A stretch of DNA of 45,704 bases, taken from the NCBI GenBank assembly GCA_001600415.1, contig BCJX01000004.1, positions 1,272,220 to 1,317,923 on the forward strand. The letters run 5' to 3'. This document shows positions 32,381 through 43,053 of this stretch, in pieces (position 1 is the first letter of the stretch; every line of letters starts with the position of its first letter). The notes under the pieces are model-generated. The model had not been told where the DNA came from and searched no databases. It was given only the letters and a program-made list of their open reading frames with translations. The position numbers were made by a program, and so were the translations under genes. This stretch comes from Pascua guehoae. Lineage: Eukaryota > Basidiomycota > Tremellomycetes > Trichosporonales > Trichosporonaceae.

Positions 32381-34010
32381 GCAATGTCACTGTCCTGGGC
32401 CCCTGCATGCCCTGCATCTCACGCCGGAATGTCTGCTGCGCAGGGCCGTGGCATGTGGCTGGTTCTGTTGCACGCATGTCTGGATCTTCTGGATCCCGAG
32501 GGCCCTGTGAATCAGGAGCAAATATCGCTCGTCCAACCCGGAAAAAGTTTTAAGGTAGGGATGGGATCTCTTGCCTTGCCCGCGTCTACACATGTCCAGT
32601 GTCCAGTTGGGCAGCAGGCTCGCACCGGTACCTACCCAGAACACTGCTCCCTCGCCAACGCTGGCCGTGGGCGCTCGAGGGCGTATTTGGCCGTCGGCCA
32701 CATTGCGTTGGGCCCTTGTTGCCCCTTTGGCCTTGTTGCCCTTTTGCCCTTGTTGCCCTCGTTGCCCTTGTTGCCCTCGTTGCCCTCGTTGCCCGTGTTC
32801 CGACTGCAGCCTGCAGGCTGCTCGTTGTCACGCAGCCTGCAGCCCGACGTAAAGATTGGCCAGGTGGCGCACGGCGTTGTTGAGATTGGCGGCGAGCGTC
32901 AACTCACACAGTCTCACCCTGCACTGCACCTCTGGCCAGCCTCGATGTTACAGGCTGCACTGTTGGCCATCCCTGGTGCTCAGGAATGTCCCTTGTGCCC
33001 CGTCTCGCTTACAGGCGGTGTTTTCTCTTGTTGCGATACTGGGGAATGCTTGGCATTGAGAGCCGAGATTGTTGGAACTTACGGATCGTTGGCGTGGACT
33101 GTTCGTAATTATCTGCTGCCGAGGCTGAACAGCTGGGCAACGACTGTGCACAAGCTGCCAGGAGGCTTGGGGGACTGCGGTGACAGTGGGCAGAGGCCGG
33201 GTACAAGTGGGGAGCGAATGAGCAACGACTGGGTGACAAATGAGCAACCAAGGGTAGAAAATGAGCAACGGATGGGTTACAATAAGCAACGAATGAGGAG
33301 CAACGAGTGAGCAACGAATGAGCAATGGCTGGGCAACACCGAGGCAAAGGCTCGGACTGCCACTGGGGTGGACAGAGGCGAAAGGGCTGCAACGAGAGGT
33401 GCAAAGTAAGGCGTGTTGCGTGATTCCCCAGCATCAGCACCACACTCGCATCTCCTCAACCCCTGGTTAGCCGAAAGCGAACAGAAAGGAAAAAAAAAAG
33501 AAAGATACGGACCGAAGGGCAGGTCGGCGGATGGAATGCTTAATGCCCACTGACCATGGCGCTGCATTTAATAGTACCACAAACCCCATGGCGGGGAATG
33601 CGCACAAACCAGGAGACTCTTTACACCGCGGGGATTCGAACCGCCGAGCACTAGCCTTCCCAAGTCCAGGGGGGCCCATTTGTCGGTTGCATAGCTAGAA
33701 CGCTTCGGCAAACAGGCCATCCCAAATATTGGAAATCATCGTTGTCGTCTCGTATTTGTACCTTACCTTTTGATCTGCGTCTGGGTGACTTGAGCTGTGT
33801 GCAACAAATACAATTGGTGCAGGCGTGCAGGTCGAAGGTGACTGACGCCCGGTGATTTGTTCAAGAGATGGACCCAAGGAACCTACATACTTTGGAGGTG
33901 ACAGTCCCCACAGCACTCGTGGCCCGTGTGCATGTTATGGTTTGACTCGACCATGTCTAACTAACACAGTGTGGGGTTGGTTAGCGCCCACTAGCCTGCT
34001 TCCGACAGAA
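32381..34010. other. Gene-poor stretch with a long but unconvincing open frame
   Basis: A 308-codon ATG-led frame runs 32384-33310 (plus). It translates into repeats of the TTGCCC array at about 32716-32805 (LPLLPSLP) and of the GAGCAACGAATG array at about 33215-33325, and has no known domain, so I do not call it a gene. On the minus strand about 33628-33640 the sequence matches a Pol III B box (GGTTCGAATCC) exactly, but the T-stem has two mismatches and no cloverleaf can be built. Confidence 0.4.
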
Positions 34011-35960
34011 CGGTGCAGAGCAGTTGATGTCCATCCCTCGCGCTGCCTTGGGTTTGATGTTACGACACCAGGCACCACCCCCCAGGCACATCCGAAGTCT
34101 CCACACAGTTGGGCTGCTTGCTCGTATGTTTCGTGTCAATCTTGCCCAGACAGGTTTGCAGGACGCGCACGCGCACGTCTGGGTGCGCCTTCTCTGCTCC
34201 TCTGACCAGTTTGCAAGGTTGAGCATGGCTCGTTGTTGCCGACTGCGGAGCTTGCCGACCAACAGCCGACGCGAGGTCATTCTGCCTGAATTTTGCAGGG
34301 GACGACTGGCCGTGTGGGCAGAACTGGGTGGCCGCGCATTGTTCCCTGGGTACAGGTCGCTGCGTACCACCGATATGGAATGGCTCATCGGCTTTGTGAT
34401 CACTACTGGATCATGGGCTCACCGGTCATTGGATCGCAGGCGCACTGGCCACGCCGTCACGACAGCGACATGGGTGACACGGCGGCATGTGACGCGCATG
34501 ACGCGACGACAAACGGCTGGGTGACTGCAATGGCGGACGCACGAGTCATTCCCGCCCCACTTGGATTCTACCAAGGTTTGCATCAACGGGCTCGACATTG
34601 TCCACCATGGCGGCGGCTGACATTCAATGTGGGGTGACGGGGCGGGTGACGCATGGAAACGCACTCGAGTGCCGTAAAGTGGCTTGGGAATCCGGTGCTT
34701 GGTGATCGGATCGGTGACCGGCGCCAGTGGTCACTGCTGGCAGTTGCCGCTGGGGTGGGGGTACAGTACTGTGTGGCAATGGGGCTTTTGTGGCGTCGGG
34801 GTGTTTTTGGTCCCATTTGTGCCGTCCAGTGCAGGGCAGAGAGACCAAGAGATCAAGAGAACAATAGGAAAGCGGACCATTTTTTCGACGGGGGAGTCGT
34901 CAGCCCCCAACGTGAGCCTCCTCCCAGTCCCAGAGCCCTGGGTCAGCCGGCTCTGCACTCTGCGATCCGTGCTGCCGCATACCCCCCCTTTCCCCCCCCC
35001 CCCCTTTCGCTTCCCCTCAGCCACCTCAGCCACCTTATGCCATCGTGTTCCATGGTAACCTCCCTTTGGGTCTTGATGCACGGTCCTATGGTCATGTCTG
35101 GCGGCCCGCACAACAGGGTTCTCCCAGCTGGCCTCGCTCCTTGCGTCGCGTCCCAAGGTGAGCCATGAGTAAAACGACCTGAGGCTCACATGTATCCACA
35201 GGGTAGTGAGCATTACCAAGAGATGCAACTACCAAGACATGCAAAAGAGCCGGTGTCTGGGCGCAAGACAGGGTCGTACAATCAGGGGTTGCGGTGATGA
35301 AGAGAACAGACTCGTCTGGGGACTTTGGCCCCGAACCCCCGCGTACCCTCGCCCCCGGTGTTCCGACGGTTCATGGTCAGGGAGAACGGAATGATGATGA
35401 TGATTGCAATTGAGACAGACTCACTGCAGGGCCGCGTCACACCCAAGGAACAAAGGAGTAAAAAAAAAAAAAAAGAGACTGGACAGAGGAAACAGGATAC
35501 AGGAAACGGACTGCGGGGCCAGAGAAGACTGTCGTTCTAACGGACACACTGGGGTCCGGTGACTCAGGACAGTGCAGTTGGCAAACTAAAAAGTATCCAG
35601 TCAAATAAACTGGACAGGACAAGAAATGCTTGTTCCCTAACAATGCCCCGGCCACCGACCACCGTACCCTGCCCTGCAGTAGTACACGGTCTGCGGTCTG
35701 CGGCCTCGCCCCCCCACTCCCCGCACGCAGCCAAGCCGCTGCTGCATGCTGCAAGCCCCATGCCATGCCATGCATGCTTTGTCCTTTCCCTCTCTGTGCG
35801 GGTGCAGTAGTGACGGGTTGTGCATGCTACATTCTCCTGCTGCTCCTCTGTCACCCTGCGCGCCCCTTTGCTTGGCTCCTCTTGCGCTGTGCCTTGCCTT
35901 GGAGATGTGCACGCACGATTGTCAGTCGTCTGGACTCTGTACACCCCTGGTTTTTGGGAT
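34011..35960. other. Gene-poor stretch, no gene supported
   Basis: Several 110-170 codon frames overlap on both strands with no motif. Simple-sequence runs include C/T at about 34980-35010 and a run of about 14 A at 35461-35474. Confidence 0.4.
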
Positions 35961-38087
35961 CCACCCACGATCATCGCTCAACTGCATTGCGCCATTAAAC
36001 CCCCTTGCCTCCATCGCTGGCCAGCGATTGTACATCCACTCGCAATCGCCTTGCTTTGAAGATTGTTGCCCTCGCTCGCACTTTTGCTCGTCGACGGTTC
36101 GTTCCAAAAAGAGATTCCACACGAAAACCCTATCTCACTTTTTCTCGTCGTCTTCACCTCGTCCTCAACTTTGCGTCTCGTTTTGTGGAATCCAGCGTTT
36201 TGGCGCACCAGGCCCACACTCGTACACGCTCCTCACCCCGTACGCCTTGTGTCTCACGTTTGGCTGGGATTCATTATCATCACCACTCGGACACTACTGG
36301 TCGACAAAGCCCCGCCACCCAGACACCAACCCACCCACCATAACCCACCATCCACCCAGCTGCCCAGTCCGCCCACCACTCGTGCATCTGACCAGCCCCA
36401 ACAACGCCCCACCCTCCGCACCGTTTGTCGCCTCGTTGCTGTTGGATTCCTCATCGCCATCCCATTACGTCCTGACACTGGTCCTGGGCCCGATTCTTCG
36501 TGTCGTCGTCACCCAACGTCTCAACTCGTGCCTCGGCCTCCACCACCCGCTTCGTGCCTCGCTACCGCTATACCACCCCAGCCGTCGTACTAGACAGTCG
36601 CTGTTGGTACAGTACTGTACCTTTGGCGCCGCCTCGCTAGCTCTAACCCAGACAACGGGTTCAGAACAACCACTCCAGTACCCTAGCATACTGCGGCTCT
36701 GACTGGAGATCTCCAATTTCCGGCCGCCCAGCTCCAGTCTTGTTGGCCACTTGTTCATTCCATTGCTGCTTCCGCATCGTACTCGCATCGCCGCCCCCGC
36801 ACACTACGCCCACCACATACACCCTGCGCCGCAGAGCACTCACTCGCACGCAAACATACATCACAACAGCACTCGCCCCACACGCGACTTTCCCCTCACA
36901 CCCGTCCCTCTTCCTCGAGCTCGTCGCATCCCTTCCTCCGTCACCACGCGCAACCAACTCGACATTGTCTTCGTTTACCCTACACCCCCGGCGCCGCCCA
37001 CTCGCCCGATCCCCTGACGAACTGTCGCCCGCCTTGACATTGCTGCCCCGCAGCTAGTCGGCTGTCGCCGTCTCGAGCTCTCCTGGCCCCCGGCCTCGGT
37101 CCGCTTGGTGAGTGACTGTCTTGCATGCACCCTGTTCCATAAGTCCGGGTTTGACGGCGTGGCTGGTGAGCAGGGGTATAGGCGTCACACCCTCCCTTTC
37201 ATCCACACGAACGCCGCCGGACAGAGAGGACCGAGAGTTGAGAGAGAGAGAGAGAGGAAGGAAGGAATGCGCATGAGCATTCGTCCGGCGATCCAGGCGG
37301 ATCAAGCCGCAAAGGGCACCGGTGCACCGGCCGGTGCGCCATGTGTAACGTGCCCGAGCCGTCTAGGGCAACACGGCAAAAGCAGTGTATGCGAGGGCTT
37401 GCGCAAAGACGAGCGAGCCAAGTGGCCAACGAGCGCAAAAGGGTCAAGGACCGAGGTGGTGAGGTCCGGGAGCGAGGCGTCGCCAGTGGAGGCGTCGACG
37501 ACGACGACGGCGACGGCGACGAGCTGCCCCTAGGCACATGATATGCTTGTATGGGGCACCGGCACGGCCGCCCCCCCTACTATGCTCGCGCCCTCTTTGT
37601 CGCACGCCTCATACCTCGCGCCACACGCAAACGAGACGCGCATTGTTCGTCCGGTTCATATTGCCCAATCCATCCTGGGTTAGGCTGCGCACTCGAGCAT
37701 GCTGCACACTGTCTGCAGAGACTCACCTGGGGGGCCAGTGGTGGCGGAATTCCAGCCACATGGCTACACTACACACAGACCCCCACTTCCAAAAGCGCAG
37801 TCGTGCTTCACAAACAAAAGACGTGTAGCCGGAGACCCCTATGCCTTGTGCTGCTCGTTGTCGTACCCTTTCTCATATCAGATCCACGGTTGCTCGTTGT
37901 TGGCAACGTTCATTCTGGCGATCTCTTGGCAGACTGACTCGCCTTTCCCCTTTGTCCTTGCACTCGTGTCTTTCCGCCCCCGGATTTTCACTTTACTATG
38001 GGCTCGCTCGAGTTTGCTGTCCCGTCCCAACGCCCCCCAGTGTCCAGCTAACTCGCATGCTCAGACTGTCACAAACTGTCCACGGCA
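35961..38087 (+). promoter_or_regulatory. Probable promoter and long spliced leader of the OPT gene
   Basis: From about 36050 to 37080 the plus strand is pyrimidine-rich and poor in G, like leaders of the other plus genes here. A strong donor CTTG/GTGAGTGAC is at 37108 and a strong branch plus acceptor, GCTAACTCGCATGCTCAG, ends at 38064, only 23 bases before the OPT ATG. I infer a 5'-UTR intron; its exact donor is not certain. A 66-codon frame at 37341-37541 lies inside it. Confidence 0.4.
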
Positions 38088-41000
38088 ATGACTCGACCAG
38101 ACGAGAGCACTCCTGCGTCACCCGTCCGGGATACAGACTTAATACGGGCGACTGACGAGGTGAACGCACAGGATGTACGCCAAGCTCCGGCGAGCGGAGG
38201 CGACAGTATACGTGCCAGTGCGACACCATTGATTCTGGCGGGACCTTCCGTTCCTTCTGTGGATCACGACTTGCCGCCATCCGCCACACAAGGCACCCAA
38301 CATGACCCCGCTCCGCCCTATTTGTCTCCTCCAGCAGCCACAGAGGCCCACGATGCACGACCATCGTACGATACGACGTCCACGGATGGAACGGACACGG
38401 CGTTGGCAACCCAGGCCGAGGAAGGGCGCACCCCAACCTCACCACCACTGACACGGTCAGCGGTGGCAGAAGCCCATGACCTGTCTGTCGCGCCCGTCGA
38501 CGTCATTGGCTCGACACCTGATGGCAGTGATTCTGGCGACATGACACCAGTCTCACCACTGGATCCTCTGGCGAACACCCTCCCGCCACCCCTTACAGAC
38601 TCATCACCATCATTGCAGGACACTGGGGATGACGGTCCTCGACCGCCGACCGTACACTGGGCGCCAGAACCACCGCGACTCGACACGGCCGTTTCGATTG
38701 TTTCCGTGGACGATTTGCCTGGGCGCCAGTTCTACCCAGAGACCGACTCGTCTGAAGGTCTGGAAGAGTCGCCAGACGACGACGACGACGATGATGACGG
38801 CGTGTTTGCGTTCCAACGCCCGTCTACATCGACTCATCCGGTACCCGCACCTGACAAGACCGGCCCGGATAGCGGTCCTCTGTTCAGCGGCGTCAACAAC
38901 CTGAACAATTCGGTCTTTGCGCACTCGATGAGGTATCGTCCCAACACTCGTACAGCCACTGCGTCAAGCTCGACTGCCGACCGACCAAAGACGTCTGCGG
39001 GCCCCGTGTTTGGTCGCTTCCCTACGTTTGGTAGGCGTCACCGTGGAAGCACCCATGATACGTTAGCGACCACAACCACCACAACGACGACTGATTACGA
39101 CTCGACTGATTCACGCGAGCAACTTTCGAGGGCTGACAGTCGGCCTGCACGCCCCTCACGATTGGCCACTGCCACGACCGCCGACGACTCGTACTTTGGG
39201 AGCGACATGACCTCGCGATACTCTGTCTCTGGTCGTAGCTACGGCATGACGGAGCTGAGCGGCGACATGACGGTCCCCGATGGCAGGACGACGTGGGGCG
39301 ACGGCAACGGAGGTGAATTCAAGGACACGGAAGTGGGCGATGACAGTGTGGAGGATTGGATCGACGAAGACAGCCCATACGCGGAGGTGCGCGCGTCCGT
39401 CTCCAACATTGACGACCCCGACATGCCCGCCCTGACCCTGCGTGCGTGGCTGCTCGGCATGTTCTTGTGCACCATTGCGTGTGCAGCCAACACATTCTTC
39501 CTGTTTCGAAACCCAAGCCCGCGCGTTTCCGTGCTTGTCATTCAAGTGGCTACCTATCCGATTGGCAAGTTTCTCGCTTGGGTCATGCCGATTCGCGACT
39601 ATACGCTTCCTCGCTGGCTAGGAGGTGTTACCTTTAGCCTCAACCCCTGTCCATTCAACGTCAAGGAGCACACCATCATTGTCATGATGGCCGCCGTGTC
39701 CACATCCCCAGCATATGGCATCTACGGCCTCGTCGCGGCCGAAGTGTTCTACAAAAGAGTCATGGGTGTCGGGTTCAACATGCTTTACACTATCACGACG
39801 CAGGTTACGGGCATGGCAATGGCCGGTATTTGCCGTCGCGTTGTTGTCTATCCAGCATCCATGATCTGGCCGGGCGTCCTTGTCGCCACCACCAACCTCA
39901 ACATGCTCCACGCAGACGCAAGCCTGGGAACAGGTAGTATGAGCAGGAAGCGGCTGTTCACCATTGTCAGCTTGGCTGCTTTTGGATACTACTTTCTTCC
40001 TGGTAAGCTCCAGGACGAGGCCCCTCCTTTTTCCGGCTGACCATGGTACAGGCTTCCTCTTTAGCGCCATGTCGTACTTTTCATATCCTTGCTGGATCGC
40101 TCCGCGCAACAAGGTTGTCAATCAGCTGTTTGGTGTCACGACCGGTCTCGGTATGGGCATCCTGACATTTGATTGGACCCAGATCTCTTGGATTGGCTCT
40201 CCCTTTACTTCTCCCTGGTGGGCCCAGACAAACATCGCTGTCGGGCTGGTCGTCTTTTACTGGATCATTGTGCCCGCCATGTTCTACAACAATGTGAGTG
40301 GCCGCCCACTCCCTTTTAATGTAATGGGACCACTCACGCTCGCAGGTCTGGTATACAAAATATATGCCCATGTCCGTCATCAAACCAGGCGACCGCTTTC
40401 AGCAACCATACAATATCACAAGGATCCTCACTCCCGAGTTTACGCTAAACACGACTGCGTACGCCGAGTATTCACAAGTCTACCTGTCGGCAGCCTTCAA
40501 CATGACCTACATGCTCGCATTCGGCATGACCACATCGATCATTGTCTACACCATTCTCACGCACTCCAAGCTCATCTGGGCTGGAATCCGCAGGATACAA
40601 ACGGAAGCAGACGACATTCACAAAAAGCTCATGGGAAAATACCCCGAGGTACCCGATTGGTGGTACATGGGGACATTTGCCGTTTGTTTCGCGATGGGCA
40701 TTGTCACTGTCAAGGTCTTTGGCACAAACCTGCCCGTCTGGGGGTATTTGGTCTCGGTTGGGCTCGCGTTTATCTACATTGTCCCGACGGCCATTGTATA
40801 CGCCATGACGAATCTCACGCTTTCGTTCAACCTCCTCGCCGAACTCATTCCCGGCTATGCGTTTCAGGGCCAGCCAATCCCGGGTCTGGTGAGTGTCAAA
40901 CGAGACTGAAAGAGAGCAGTGGCACTGACTGGTGAACAGATCTTCAAGACGTTTGCCGTGCAGAGCTTGCAGGAGGCACTCACGTTTGCAAAGGACATGA

Positions 41001-41987
41001 AACTCGGCCACTACATGAAGATCCCTCCGAGGTCCATGTTCCTTGCACAGGTGTCTGCATGTATCCTCACGACGCTTGTGCAGATTGGCGTCAAGGAGTG
41101 GGTCATGACCACTATTCCAGACATCTGCGCCGACAACCAAAAGGACTTGCTCCTTTGTCTCAATTCAAAAACGACGTTTACGTCGACGATCGTGTGGTGG
41201 GTCTTGCGAGTCGCGCACCACATTTCAGCGTCCACTGACACGAGCAGGAGCCTGATTGGCCCCGAACGGCTGTTCAGCAAGGGCGGCATCTACCACCCCC
41301 AGCTGTGGATGTTGTTTATTGGAGCCGTCGCCCCATTTTTGCTCTGGTTGTGGTGCCGCAAGTTCCCCCAATCCATCTTCCGCAACCTCAACATTACACT
41401 CGTCTTCACCATCGCCCTCTTCATCCCGCCCGCAAACGGCGTCAATGTGTCAAGCTTCCTCATTGTCGGCTTCATTTTCCAGTTCTGGATTCGGCGCAAG
41501 GCGTTTGCATGGTGGTCAATGGTGAGCATTGGAGTGTTTTGACTTTGCGACTGGTCGACTCTGGCGTGGCCCCATCCTGACATTTTCAGTACAACTATGT
41601 GCTCAGCGCGGCACTGGACGTGGGCTCAATCCTGTCGGCCATCGCAGTCTTCATGGTCCTCGGCCTCCCAAAGGCAAATCTCTCGTGGTGGGGTAACAAT
41701 GTGTGGAGGAATAGTGAGTGTGACTTTGTGTGCGCTAGATGTGCAAAGGATACTGACGGCCAAAGCAATGGACTATAAAGGCGAGGCATTCGATGACGCC
41801 CCAGGCGGCGTGTTTGGTCCCTCCACTTGTGAGTCGCAGCCTCCCGTCTTTCGAGAGCGTTTGGCACCCCGTTGTAGCCTACACACCTAGCCACGCTACT
41901 ACGGCGGTGCAACATACAGACTGCCACTCCCCCTTCCCGACAGCCCCCTGTGCATCTTTTGTGCTGACCATGGCAGGGAAAATTTAA
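38088..41987 (+). CDS. Oligopeptide transporter, OPT family, with long N-terminal tail
   Basis: Eight exons, 38088-40002, 40052-40293, 40346-40888, 40940-41196, 41248-41521, 41590-41713, 41766-41828 and 41977-41987, give 1142 aa. Residues 1 to about 445 are disordered, rich in Ser/Thr/Pro/Asp, with an acidic run near 228. Then comes the family block SPYAEVRASVSNIDDPDMP followed by the first membrane helix. Further OPT signatures are the GLNP-like SLNPCPFNVKEH, FGYYFLPGFLFSAMSYFSYPCWIAP, GLGMGILTFDWTQI, the large external loop, IPGYAFQGQPIPGLIFKTF, and WGNNVWRNTMDYKGEA near the end. OPTs import tetra/pentapeptides, glutathione or metal chelates with protons through the plasma or vacuolar membrane. 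The last 11-nt exon gives ...GPSTWKI; without it the frame would run on to 41890, so the last residues are uncertain. Confidence 0.93.
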
Positions 41988-43053
41988 GTCTTGCATTGGG
42001 CAACGCAACTGGCAGGCGCCGATAGGCGGCCGCGCTGCGTCCCTCTTGTGTTTGGGTTTTTTTTGTGCATCATTATCCCCCCTTCCCGTTCAAAACGACA
42101 GCATCTGTACTCTATTCTCGTATCATGTGCATGAACATTCAGCATTTCCTGTGACAATTGGCTTCGATTGGACAACATTGGACAGCAGAGTAGGTGGCAA
42201 AACACTGTGTGCTATGGGGTCAGGAGCTTTCGAAGACTTGGATGTTGGTATGGCTGATGAGCAGCCCGACGAGCAGATATCGTGGATATCGACGTTGGGA
42301 GCCATAGTCGCCGTCACTGCCGCGTCTCCACCCCAGCTGGTGTCCGTCTCCAGCCCCTCCCCCACCTCGACTCTCGACGCAGCATTGTCCCACGGTGCCG
42401 CCGCCATTCGCCGTGAAACCGAGTCAAACGAACTGTGTGGTTCACTTTCGACGTAAATTGGCCAGCCCCTGCACCGTGAGGATGACTGGTGTCTACTGAA
42501 AATTCTTTGGCGAGCTACTGGTACTGTACTCACTCATCCATCCTGCATTCTTTTTAGGCGTCTGAGGTCGGTGGCGTCAAAAGCCGCTTTGCCTGGTTCT
42601 CTGTTGCGATTACTGTACCATGGCCATGGCAGCAATTGGGGCATACAGGCTGACCTTGGGGGCTACCGAGAGCCCATGTGGGGCACCAAACGCGGCCGCG
42701 ACGGCACTCGCAAACAAAAGGTGCTGTACAATGTCAGTTCCGACAGATCAGAGTGTGAACTCACTCGACTACAGTGCGACAAAACGGCTTGTTTGCTTCG
42801 GGATCGTCATGCGCATCCCCACACTGAATGCGAGAGATGGACTGCCCAGGGCGGGAGAGAATCTTTGGATCAGTATTTGCACAGTGTCTGTATCCTTACG
42901 CGGTGTTCGAGAGGTAGCTGGTTGACAGTGACATCCAGTGTCTTCGAGACTGTGCTCACGCCTCGTCTCATTGTCACTGTGCCACGCCATCCACCTCAGT
43001 GCCACTCTGCCAATAATGCCATTCATCACTCTAAATTCCGCACGCTTGCACAG
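41988..43053. other. Convergent intergenic region, OPT / YSA1
   Basis: A 1.07-kb stretch between two stop codons. A stop-free minus-strand frame (42123-42533, 136 codons) and a plus-strand frame (42571-43170) overlap nothing recognisable; neither has flanking exons that I can join. I call no gene. Confidence 0.45.

Noticed and set aside
32384..33310. 308-codon open frame
   Set aside because: It runs through two minisatellites that are translated as repeats, lacks any domain, and has no splice-linked partner exons.
33600..33700. tRNA-like element on the minus strand with an exact B box
   Set aside because: GGTTCGAATCC matches the B box, but the T-stem has two mismatches and no acceptor, D or anticodon arm can be folded around it. 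At best it is a tRNA relic.
35746..36702. 318-codon open frame on the plus strand
   Set aside because: Lies in pyrimidine-rich leader-like sequence; composition is Ser/Pro/Leu from C/T bias, without motifs, and other frames are equally open.
37341..37541. 66-codon basic/acidic frame upstream of the OPT gene
   Set aside because: No match to a known family; lies inside the inferred 5'-UTR intron.
41829..41890. Longer C-terminus of the OPT protein by read-through of the last donor
   Set aside because: The spliced 11-nt exon (41977-41987) gives a family-like end, GPSTWKI, and has a good branch and acceptor (GCTGACCATGGCAG); read-through adds an unrelated tail.
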